Of a DNA stretch of 37,968 nucleotides, positions 1-6,576 are shown piece by piece. Origin of the DNA: an uncultured Collinsella sp. (GTDB taxonomy: Bacteria; Actinomycetota; Coriobacteriia; Coriobacteriales; Coriobacteriaceae); contig UQHT01000027.1 of NCBI GenBank assembly GCA_900540875.1, positions 1 through 37,968 of the forward strand, read 5' to 3'. Made by a program: the position numbers and the translations under genes. Numbering within the stretch: position 1 is the first letter of the stretch; the number at the start of each line of letters is the position of its first letter. Under the pieces are notes generated by a model. That model saw nothing but the letters and a program-made list of their open reading frames with translations. It was not told the origin of the DNA and ran no database searches.

Positions 1-54
1 CTGGTGATCTCCGCCTTGAGAGGGCGGCGTCCTAAACCGCTAGACGAACGGGCC
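1..54 (-). tRNA. tRNA-Glu (anticodon CTC), 3' part cut off by window edge
   Basis: Read on the minus strand, the 5' end begins GGCCCGTTCG at position 54 and runs through a D-arm (GTCTAGCGGTTTAGGAC) into an anticodon stem of CCGCC paired with GGCGG (11-15 and 23-27). The 7-nt loop reads CTCTCAA, so the anticodon is CTC (18-20), which decodes GAG as glutamate. The variable region starts at the window edge; the T arm, the acceptor 3' strand and the CCA end lie outside. U33 and A37 are in place. A promoter sits just upstream. Confidence 0.9.
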
Positions 55-88
55 ACATGACATCTGCACTGCCGTGCTGCGAGGAAAT

Positions 89-117
89 ATATTACGGGAC
101 AAAAAACGCAAGCGCAA
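89..117 (-). promoter_or_regulatory. Promoter of tRNA-Glu
   Basis: On the minus strand a -35 box TTGCGC (112-117) and a -10 box TAATAT (89-94) are separated by 17 nt. This places the transcription start near position 82, about 28 nt before the tRNA 5' end. The hexamers fit a housekeeping sigma-70 promoter. Confidence 0.6.
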
Positions 118-202
118 GAAGAAATTCCAAATTGCCGAAAAATTGTCGGCAGGTTATGGAAAGTGCTGGTCAGCCGGGTAGTTAATTTGGGACGGGGCCA
201 AA

Positions 203-282
203 GGATGATTATTCTGGGACGGGGATTTAAAAATCATTAGGTACACAATGATTTTTAAATCCCCGTCCCAGAATAATCATCC
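203..282. repeat. Perfect 36-bp inverted repeat, REP/MITE-like
   Basis: The arms 203-238 and 247-282 are perfectly complementary over 36 bp around an 8-nt spacer (AGGTACAC). The arms carry a GGGACGGGG core followed by ATTTAAAAATCATT. A partial extra copy of the core (GGGACGGGGCC) lies just outside the left arm at 190-200. The repeat starts 8 nt past the stop codon of the CCA-adding enzyme, so its transcript could act as a 3' stem-loop. Perfect arms suggest recent insertion or gene conversion. No transposase is present. Confidence 0.8.
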
Positions 283-290
283 CTAGAAGG

Positions 291-1685
291 CTACCCCAGG
301 TGCAGGTGAGCCATGAGTGCTTCGCGCTCGTTGGGGATGTTATCCTCGATCACGGCGTCGAGAGCAGCGTTGAGCAGCTGTCCCAGCTCCGGCCCTGGCT
401 TGACGCCGGCGCGAATCAAATCGCCACCATTGATGGCAAGCATCTTGAGCGTATAGGGATCTCCCGCCTGCAGCAGATCGTGGGCGAGCGCGCGCATCTC
501 CTCGATCGTCTCGACATAATAGAAGCACGAGGGCGCCTTGCCGAGCGTGTCGGCACGCTTAAGGTCCATGAGCTCGTCCATCAGACGCGGCGTATCGACA
601 CGCTCGCCCGAAAGCAGGCGCATCATATTGAGCAGGCAGGAGCGCTCGGAGCGCAGCGGCTTGTCATGGTATTTGATCAGCAGGCACACATCGCGCACCA
701 AATCGTGCGAGAGCGCTAGGCGATCCATGATGACACGCGCCTTCTTGGCGCCGAGCTCGGGATGACCGTAGAAGTGACCGCTGCCGTCGTGATCGACCGT
801 AAAGCACTCGGGTTTGGAAACGTCGTGCAAAAACGCCGCCCACATAAGGCTCGACGAGGGCGCGACGCCGTCGCACAGCGCCAGCTCCCCTGCCACCGTC
901 AGCACGCGGGCGATATGCTCGTAGACGTTAAACGCATGATAGACACTGCGCTGATCAAACCCGCGAGCGGACGCGAGCTCGGGCACGGCGGCGCAAACAA
1001 GCTCGGGGTAGCGCAGCATCGCGTCTCCCCCGTGGCCCGTCGAAAGGATGCCCTCGAGCTCAATGCCCACGCGCTCGCGTGCCACGGCATCGAGCAGCGG
1101 CGCGCACTCGGCAAGCGCCTGTTTGGTCCTAGGCTCGATCATAAAATCCAGACGGCAGGCAAAACGCACCGCGCGCAGCATGCGAAGCGCGTCCTCGTTA
1201 AAACGACGCTTGGGATCTCCAACAGCGCGGATGAGTTTGCGCTTCAGGTCGCCCTGGCCATCGTAGCGGTCGACAAGACCGCGCTCGGGATGCCAGGCCA
1301 TGGCGTTAACGGTAAAGTCACGACGCGCCAGATCGTCCTCAAGCGACGCCGCACGCTCTACGCTCTGGGGATGACGGCCGTCGGTGTAAAAGCCGTCCAG
1401 GCGATACGTCGTGACCTCGATGGGCTCATCATCGCAAATGGCGGTAATGCCGCCGAATTTAATGCCCGATTCAACCACGGCGATATCAGCCGCCTCGAGC
1501 GCCGCTTTGGACTCCTGCCACAGGCCGCTACAACACATATCCACATCGTGGCTGGGGCGCCCCATCAGGGCATCACGTACCCAACCGCCTACGTACCAAG
1601 CCTCAAGACCGGCTGCCTCAAGCGCACGCAGGACACGGATGGAGGCATCGGTCGGCTGCGTACCGTTGAGCGAAACATTGCACAT
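291..1685 (-). CDS. cca: CCA-adding enzyme / tRNA nucleotidyltransferase with HD domain
   Basis: Adds or repairs the 3' CCA end of tRNAs using CTP and ATP in the cytoplasm. The protein is a class II poly(A)-polymerase-type nucleotidyltransferase of 464 aa. It shows GGWVRD at residues 33-38, the metal-binding pair D47/D49 in SHDVDM, RRDFTVNAMAW, and the template motif EDALRMLRAVRFA. A C-terminal HD domain follows (HDVSKP, then a YHD motif). I chose the ATG at 1685: it has an AGGAGG ribosome site (1694-1699) 8 nt upstream. The GTG at 1703, which would add six residues, lies in front of that site and has none of its own. The family assignment is firm. Whether the enzyme does the full CCA addition or only the A step cannot be read from the sequence. 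Confidence 0.93.
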   Translation of the reverse strand: MCNVSLNGTQPTDASIRVLRALEAAGLEAWYVGGWVRDALMGRPSHDVDMCCSGLWQESKAALEAADIAVVESGIKFGGITAICDDEPIEVTTYRLDGFYTDGRHPQSVERAASLEDDLARRDFTVNAMAWHPERGLVDRYDGQGDLKRKLIRAVGDPKRRFNEDALRMLRAVRFACRLDFMIEPRTKQALAECAPLLDAVARERVGIELEGILSTGHGGDAMLRYPELVCAAVPELASARGFDQRSVYHAFNVYEHIARVLTVAGELALCDGVAPSSSLMWAAFLHDVSKPECFTVDHDGSGHFYGHPELGAKKARVIMDRLALSHDLVRDVCLLIKYHDKPLRSERSCLLNMMRLLSGERVDTPRLMDELMDLKRADTLGKAPSCFYYVETIEEMRALAHDLLQAGDPYTLKMLAINGGDLIRAGVKPGPELGQLLNAALDAVIEDNIPNEREALMAHLHLG

Positions 1686-1773
1686 GCCTATGGCCTCCTG
1701 CACTTGCGAGCGTTAATCGATGGTTCTCAAGAAGTCTAACAAGAAAAGGCCTCCACTGCACACGCAAGTCCGA

Positions 1774-1812
1774 TAAACAAAAACGCATCCGTCCTGGTCT
1801 AAGACGGATGCG
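1774..1812 (-). terminator. Rho-independent terminator after the PfkB kinase at 1846
   Basis: A 10-bp perfect stem (1784-1793 with 1803-1812, GC-rich, loop of 9 nt) is followed on the minus strand by TTTTTGTTT (1775-1783). It lies downstream of the kinase stop codon at 1846 and separates that gene from cca. Confidence 0.8.
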
Positions 1813-1845
1813 AAATAATCAAACTATTCAGGCAAGGTGCCGGAA

Positions 1846-2778
1846 CTAGCAGACCTGACGAATGGCGATACCCTTCTGATACTCATCGACCTTGGCAAAG
1901 TCGCCCAAGCCCGGGCACTCGACCACGTTGGCGCCGGTGGCCATCGAAAGGCGCAGGGCGTCCTCGACGCGCTCGGGGGCGTCGTGCCACACGGACAAGA
2001 ACGCAGCGAGCGAGGAATCACCGGCGCAGACGGTCGACAGCAGCTTGACCTCAAAGGTACGGTTGGCAAACCAGATGTGCTCGCCGTTGGAGAAGTACGC
2101 TCCGGCGCCACCAAGGGTCAGCAGCACGTTCTTGGCGCCCTTGGCATGAAGTTCGGCCATAGCGCCCTTGACGGACTCGTCGTCGCCACCGCTTACCTTT
2201 ATGCCAAAGATGTCGAGCAGCTCGTCGTCGTTGGGCTTAATGAGCAACGGCTCCATAGCAATGAGGTCGGCCAGCTGATGGCTCGAGATATCGAGCACGA
2301 ACTCGGCGCCTTTCGCCTTCACGCGACGCAGGACCTCGGCAAGGAAGCCCTCGGAGGTGTTGGGGGGCAGCGAGCCGCTAATGACCAGGCAGGTCATGTC
2401 GTCGAGTGAATCGATGAGCTCAAACATCTCCTGCTCGTTGGCCTCGTTGATGGCGGCACCGGCGTTGACCATGTTGTACTCGGTGTCGGGACCGGCATTG
2501 AGGAACACGTTGACACGCGTGATGCCGTCAGTCCACACGGGCTTGACGGGCACGCCCAGGGCCTCGGCGCCCTTAACGATATACTCACCCGAGAAGCCGG
2601 CGAAGAAGCCCAGGATCGTGGTGTCGACGCAGTAGTGGTCGAGCGTAAACGAAACGTTGAGACCCTTGCCGTTGGGGGTGTAGACAGCGTTACGGGTGCG
2701 GGTAACGGTGTTGGCGGACAAGCCATCGCAGGAGATGTTGTAGTCAATAGCGGGATTTGCAGTAAGCGTGTAAATCAT
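1846..2778 (-). CDS. PfkB-family sugar-phosphate kinase (1-phosphofructokinase-like), copy 1
   Basis: Probably phosphorylates fructose 1-phosphate to fructose 1,6-bisphosphate. The LacC/FruK branch also includes tagatose-6-phosphate kinase, so substrate is inferred from the PTS context. The 310-aa protein starts MIYTLTANPAID, typical of FruK/LacC. It has NGKGLNVS (first PfkB signature), LVISGSLPP and a C-terminal VCAGDSSLAAF, where Asp is the expected catalytic base. The usual GAGD is CAGD here. The ATG at 2778 has AAAGGA six bases upstream; the upstream GTG at 2793 sits in front of that site and is unlikely. A TATACT box at 2813-2818 suggests its own promoter, and the upstream copy ends in its own terminator. 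It is roughly half identical to that copy by eye. Confidence 0.83.
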   Translation of the reverse strand: MIYTLTANPAIDYNISCDGLSANTVTRTRNAVYTPNGKGLNVSFTLDHYCVDTTILGFFAGFSGEYIVKGAEALGVPVKPVWTDGITRVNVFLNAGPDTEYNMVNAGAAINEANEQEMFELIDSLDDMTCLVISGSLPPNTSEGFLAEVLRRVKAKGAEFVLDISSHQLADLIAMEPLLIKPNDDELLDIFGIKVSGGDDESVKGAMAELHAKGAKNVLLTLGGAGAYFSNGEHIWFANRTFEVKLLSTVCAGDSSLAAFLSVWHDAPERVEDALRLSMATGANVVECPGLGDFAKVDEYQKGIAIRQVC

Positions 2779-2900
2779 GAATGTTCCTTTCACGAAGCAA
2801 CGTGTTAATGAAAGTATATTCCACGCTTCGGCAAAAGGCTACAACAACTCGGTGAACGGTGTGGAACGCGTGAAGCGCGGCTCCGAGGTTCGAGTGGGAC

Positions 2901-2934
2901 AAAAAACGGCGCCCCGGTCGAAACCGGGACGCCG
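2901..2934 (-). terminator. Rho-independent terminator after the PfkB kinase at 2962
   Basis: A 12-bp GC-rich stem (2907-2918 with 2923-2934, one imperfect pair) with a 4-nt loop is followed on the minus strand by six T (2901-2906). It lies 28 nt past the stop at 2962 and separates the two tandem kinase genes into different transcription units. Confidence 0.85.
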
Positions 2935-2961
2935 TATGCGCACGAGTTTGTCGTGTTTCGC

Positions 2962-3894
2962 TTACTTGCGATCGAGCTTGCGAACGGCAACGCGCTTGCT
3001 GTACTCGTCGACGTGACCAAAGTCGCCGATGCCGACGGACTCAGCAACGTTGGCGCCGGTGGCCATAGCGAGCTTCATGGCCTCCTCGACGTTGTCGCGA
3101 TCCCTGTACCACTTGTGCAGGAACGCAGCGAGGGTGCAGTCGCCGGCGCAGACGGAAGAGACAAGCTTGATGTTGAACTCACGCTTGGCATACCAGATGT
3201 CCTCGCCGTTGGAGAAGTAAGCGTCACCGCGGCTACCACGGGTGAGCAGCACGTTCTGGACGCCGGCCTCGTGAGCCAGCTTCATGGCAACGCGGACCTC
3301 GTCGTCGGTGTCGACCGGCACGCCGAAGATAGCCTTCATCTCGTGATGGTTCGGCTTAATGAGCAGCGGCTTCTTGTGAGCGAGCTCCTTGAGCTTGTCG
3401 GAGGACAGGTCCAGGACGACGTCGGCGCCACGGGCCTGAGCGTGCTCCATGACCTGAGCCAGGAAGTCGGGCGTAGCTTTGGGAGGCACGGAGCCGGAGA
3501 CGATCAGGCACTCAAGGTCGCCCGCGGTGTCCAGGATGTTGTAGAGCTCCTCCTGATGCTGCGGCGTGATCGGAGCACCGGGGTTCAGGATGCCGTACTC
3601 GTGCTGGCCATCGTTGACGTAGGTGTTGATGCGCGTGATACCGTCGGTCCAGACCGGGCGGCAGAGGCAACCCAGGTTCATGACCTCCTCGACGATGAAC
3701 TTGCCCGTGAAGCCGGCGAAGAAACCGAGCGCGACGGTGTCGACGCCCATCTTCTTAAAGGCGAAGGACACGTCGAGGCCCTTGCCGTTAGCCGTGTAGC
3801 TGGCCGAGCCGGTGCGGACGTTCTCGTCGGGCTCGAGCGGAGAGCTCGAAACCGTCATGTCGACAGCCGGGTTAGCGGTTAGCGTGTAGAACAT
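2962..3894 (-). CDS. PfkB-family sugar-phosphate kinase (1-phosphofructokinase-like), copy 2
   Basis: Expected to convert fructose 1-phosphate to fructose 1,6-bisphosphate with ATP, completing the PTS fructose route; tagatose-6-phosphate kinase is an alternative. The 310-aa protein begins MFYTLTANPAVD and has NGKGLDVS, the LIVSGSVPP stretch, and VCAGDCTLAAF near the C-terminus with the catalytic Asp kept. As in the neighbouring copy, the first Gly of GAGD is Cys. It is the third gene of a ptsH-ptsI-kinase run, 74 nt after ptsI, with an 8-bp hairpin (3922-3929 with 3944-3951) that lacks a T-tract in the gap. The ATG at 3894 has AGGGGG about 8 nt upstream. Confidence 0.85.
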   Translation of the reverse strand: MFYTLTANPAVDMTVSSSPLEPDENVRTGSASYTANGKGLDVSFAFKKMGVDTVALGFFAGFTGKFIVEEVMNLGCLCRPVWTDGITRINTYVNDGQHEYGILNPGAPITPQHQEELYNILDTAGDLECLIVSGSVPPKATPDFLAQVMEHAQARGADVVLDLSSDKLKELAHKKPLLIKPNHHEMKAIFGVPVDTDDEVRVAMKLAHEAGVQNVLLTRGSRGDAYFSNGEDIWYAKREFNIKLVSSVCAGDCTLAAFLHKWYRDRDNVEEAMKLAMATGANVAESVGIGDFGHVDEYSKRVAVRKLDRK

Positions 3895-3968
3895 TTACAG
3901 TACCCCCTGTATATGTGAGGGCCGCGTGGCCGGCCCATTCCAACCACGCGGTTACCTCTGATACCAAA

Positions 3969-5678
3969 TTAGCGAGCTGCGGACTCGAGCAGTGCCTTGA
4001 CCTCGGCAGCGGTGTTGCAGGCGAGCGCCTTCTCGGCGAGCTCGTCGCACTCGGCCTTGGTCCACTGGCTGATGGTCTTGCGGGCGCGCAGGATGGACGG
4101 AGCGCTCATCGAGAACTCCTCCAGGCCCCAGCTGATCAGCAGCGGCTCGAGCAACGGATCGGCAGCGGCCTCGCCGCACATACCGACCATGATGCCGGCC
4201 TTCACGCCGCTCTCGATGATGTTCTTGAGCGAGCGGAGCACGGCGGGATAGTACACCTGGTACAGGTTGGAGATGGTGTCGTTGCCACGGTCGGCGCACA
4301 TGGTGTAGCCGATCAGGTCGTTGGTGCCGATGGAGAAGAAGTCGGCGACCTCGGCCAGGCGGTCAGCGAGCAGCGAGGCGGCAGGCGTCTCGACCATGAT
4401 GCCAACCTCGATGTTCTCGTTGAACTTGCGACCCTCTTCGGTCAGCTCGGCCTTGCACTGCTCGACGAGCTCCTTGACAGCCAAGACTTCCTCGACGCAG
4501 GTGACGAGCGGGATCATGATCTTGACGTCACCGAAGGCGCTGGCGCGCAGCAGGGCGCGGAGCTGGACCTTGTACTGGTCGGGGTTGGCCAGGCAGTAAC
4601 GCACGGCGCGGAAGCCCATGAAGGGGTTCTCTTCCTTGACCATGTGCAGGTACGGAATCTCCTTGTCGCCACCCACATCGAGCGTGCGGATGATGACCGG
4701 AGCGCCCTTGAGCGCGCTGGCGACCTTACGGTAGGCGTTGAACTGCTCCTCCTCGGAAGGAAGCTCAGCAGAGTCCATGAACAGGAACTCGGAACGGAAC
4801 AGGCCGATAGCCTCGGCGTCGTGATCGAGCGCGTTGGGCACGTCATCGGGGTTGCCGATGTTGCAGGCAATGATCTTCTTGATGCCGTCGGCAGTCACGG
4901 ACGGCTTGCCGCGGAAGGCCTCGAGAGCCGCCTTCTCGGCAGCGAAAGCCTCGGCCTTGGCAGTGTAAGCGGCGAGCGTCTCCTCATCGGGATCGGCCTC
5001 GACGATACCCTTGCCACCGTCGACGACAACGGTCATGCCGTTACGCAGTGCGGTGCAGCTGTTGGAAACCGAAAGGACAGCCGGGATCTCGAGGGCGCGC
5101 GCAATGATTGCGGAGTGCGACGTGCGGCCACCAGTCTCGGTGACGATACCGGCAACGTGGGCCTTATCGATCGTGGCGGTCATGGACGGCGTGAGGTCGT
5201 GCACGACAACGACGGTGTTCTCGGGCAGGACGGAAAGGTCGACGACCTCCTTGCCCAGCAGCTCGGCCAGAATACCGGTGCGGATGTCGGCGATGTCGGC
5301 CGCGCGCAGACGGAACATCTCATCGTCCATGGACAGGAACATGTTCTCGAACATGGTCGAGGTGTCCATGAGCGCCTGCTCGGCGCAGGTGCCGCCGTCA
5401 ATGGCGGCGTTGATGGCGTCGGTCATGCCCGGATCCTGAGCCAGGACAATGTGTCCGCTCATGATCTCGGCCTCGGCCTCGCCCACCGTCTCCTTCATGT
5501 GGTCGGCCTGAGCCTGGGTCTTCTCGCAGAAGACCGAAAGAGCGGTCTGATAGCGCTCCTTCTCTGCTGCCGAATCAGCAACCTCGTGCGGCTCAAACGT
5601 CAAGTCGGGATCGACGGCGACCATGACGGTGCCGATACCGATGCCCTCGGAAGCGTTGACTCCCTGATACATTCCCAT
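3969..5678 (-). CDS. ptsI: PTS enzyme I (phosphoenolpyruvate-protein phosphotransferase)
   Basis: Takes the phosphoryl group from PEP and passes it to HPr, the first step of all PTS uptake; cytoplasmic dimer. The protein is 569 aa, normal for the family. The phospho-His motif GGRTSHSAI places the active histidine at about residue 188. The PEP/Mg-binding barrel is complete: RTLDVGGDKE, ENPFMGFRAVR, GIMVETPAA, SIGTNDL, and GMCGEAAADP with the active-site Cys near 501. The ATG at 5678 (GGAG six nt upstream) and the ATG at 5672 (AGGA six nt upstream) are both plausible, and only two residues differ. It follows ptsH after 127 nt that contain a hairpin. Confidence 0.95.
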   Translation of the reverse strand: MGMYQGVNASEGIGIGTVMVAVDPDLTFEPHEVADSAAEKERYQTALSVFCEKTQAQADHMKETVGEAEAEIMSGHIVLAQDPGMTDAINAAIDGGTCAEQALMDTSTMFENMFLSMDDEMFRLRAADIADIRTGILAELLGKEVVDLSVLPENTVVVVHDLTPSMTATIDKAHVAGIVTETGGRTSHSAIIARALEIPAVLSVSNSCTALRNGMTVVVDGGKGIVEADPDEETLAAYTAKAEAFAAEKAALEAFRGKPSVTADGIKKIIACNIGNPDDVPNALDHDAEAIGLFRSEFLFMDSAELPSEEEQFNAYRKVASALKGAPVIIRTLDVGGDKEIPYLHMVKEENPFMGFRAVRYCLANPDQYKVQLRALLRASAFGDVKIMIPLVTCVEEVLAVKELVEQCKAELTEEGRKFNENIEVGIMVETPAASLLADRLAEVADFFSIGTNDLIGYTMCADRGNDTISNLYQVYYPAVLRSLKNIIESGVKAGIMVGMCGEAAADPLLEPLLISWGLEEFSMSAPSILRARKTISQWTKAECDELAEKALACNTAAEVKALLESAAR

Positions 5679-5720
5679 TCCTCTCTCCGTGTCATGTGAT
5701 AAAGCGTTTTGCCATATCCA

Positions 5721-5760
5721 TGACAAAAGAGCGCAGCTACCTTAAGACAGGTCACTGCGC
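5721..5760 (-). terminator. Weak hairpin between ptsH and ptsI, possible partial terminator
   Basis: A 6-bp stem (5731-5736 with 5755-5760), extended by an inner ACCT/AGGT pair, is followed on the minus strand by TCTTTTGTCA. The T-tract is interrupted, so this is at most a leaky terminator or an RNA-processing structure. It would let HPr mRNA exceed EI mRNA. Confidence 0.4.
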
Positions 5761-5805
5761 CCCCAAATATGAACTTAGTTGTTCAACATGCGACCCGTTT
5801 GAGTT

Positions 5806-6069
5806 CTACTCGCCAAGACCGCTCTTGATGAGCTCGATGGCAGCAGCCAGAGCCTCGGCCTCGTCGGCGCCGTCGCACTTGACCTCGACCTCGGTGCCGC
5901 AGGGGATACCAGCAGCCATGAGGGCCATCGGGGACTTGCCGTTGACCTCCTTCTCGGGGGTGACGACCGTCACGTCACAGGCGTACTTGCCCATGGTGGA
6001 GGCGAACAGACCAGCCGGACGCATGTGCAGACCCTGAGGATTAACGAGGGTAGCCTTCTCAGAAACCAT
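5806..6069 (-). CDS. ptsH: Phosphocarrier protein HPr
   Basis: Small cytoplasmic carrier that shuttles phosphate from EI to the EIIA domains. The protein is 87 aa, the usual length. The active histidine is His15 in QGLHMRPAGLFAS. Ser46 in VNGKSPMALMAAG occupies the position phosphorylated by HPr kinase in Firmicutes; no hprK is in this window, so regulatory phosphorylation is only a possibility. The ATG at 6069 has AAGGAG six nt upstream. It is first in the ptsH-ptsI-kinase run. The upstream DNA holds a candidate promoter and a large inverted repeat. Confidence 0.96.
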   Translation of the reverse strand: MVSEKATLVNPQGLHMRPAGLFASTMGKYACDVTVVTPEKEVNGKSPMALMAAGIPCGTEVEVKCDGADEAEALAAAIELIKSGLGE

Positions 6070-6137
6070 AGTTGACTCCTTTTTTGTGTTTAACCCCTGT
6101 CATGCATGTGGCAGGAGTCAGATTCACGACGTTGTTT

Positions 6138-6166
6138 ATATTAACTCACATCAAACGGTTTTTCAT
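6138..6166 (-). promoter_or_regulatory. Candidate promoter of ptsH
   Basis: On the minus strand a good -10 box TAATAT (6138-6143) lies 17 nt after a poor -35 box ATGAAA (6161-6166). This would give a leader of about 60 nt. The -35 is weak enough that an activator may be needed, or the box may be misassigned. Confidence 0.35.
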
Positions 6167-6208
6167 TGTGTTTCGCACGAATTGTTGGACAGATGTCGTT
6201 CGCTGTCC

Positions 6209-6337
6209 GCTCGCCTGCCGGGCGGGGCGGTTAAGTTTGCTGCTCTACAGTCCTGCGCAAGACGGAAAGCACATTAAGTGCCTTCCTTTGCGTGCGGAAC
6301 TCGCGACAAACTTAACCGCCCCGCCCGGCAGGCGAGC
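6209..6337. repeat. Perfect 31-bp inverted repeat with 67-nt spacer (MITE-like element or long hairpin)
   Basis: The arms 6209-6239 and 6307-6337 match perfectly over 31 bp and are very GC-rich except for a TTAAGTTTG end next to the spacer. Inside the spacer is a second imperfect hairpin (GGAAAGCAC against GTGCCTTCC, 6264-6286). Just outside the left arm is a small GGACAG/CTGTCC hairpin (6187-6208). The element sits in the 507-nt gap between ptsH and the EIIBCA gene. I see no gene in that gap. The rest is ptsH upstream DNA, a GGGAC-rich stretch and the terminator of the EII gene. Confidence 0.75.
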
Positions 6338-6432
6338 TGCGGGAACATGCTTCCGTCCAAGAAATATCGTGCAAAAGGAATTCTGGCTGAATTATTGTTC
6401 GCGTGGGTGATTCAGTCGATGAGGGCTATTTA

Positions 6433-6498
6433 TGCCCTGTTGGGGACTAAGGAGTGTCCCGGGGTGTCGGCAGGAAAGGAACGTCCCTGAGTGCCGGG
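6433..6498. repeat. Degenerate GGGAC-tagged palindromic (REP-like) stretch
   Basis: The stretch contains GGGGACTAAGGAGTGTCCC followed by a second imperfect hairpin (CCGGGGTGTCGG against CTGAGTGCCGGG). The GGGAC and GTCCC tags resemble those in the palindromes at 203-282, 29728-29768 and 37367-37407. It lies between the inverted repeat at 6209-6337 and the terminator of the EII gene. No coding content is visible. Confidence 0.4.
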
Positions 6499-6504
6499 TG
6501 GTAT

Positions 6505-6541
6505 GAAAAAAGGCGAGGACCCGTAGGGAGTCCTCGCCTTT
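6505..6541 (-). terminator. Rho-independent terminator of the fructose EII gene
   Basis: A perfect 10-bp stem (6510-6519 with 6531-6540) with an 11-nt loop is followed on the minus strand by six T (6506-6511). It lies about 36 nt after the stop codon at 6577. Confidence 0.88.
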
Positions 6542-6576
6542 GTTACAGGGGGCGATGTTATTCGCGTACTGCGGAA

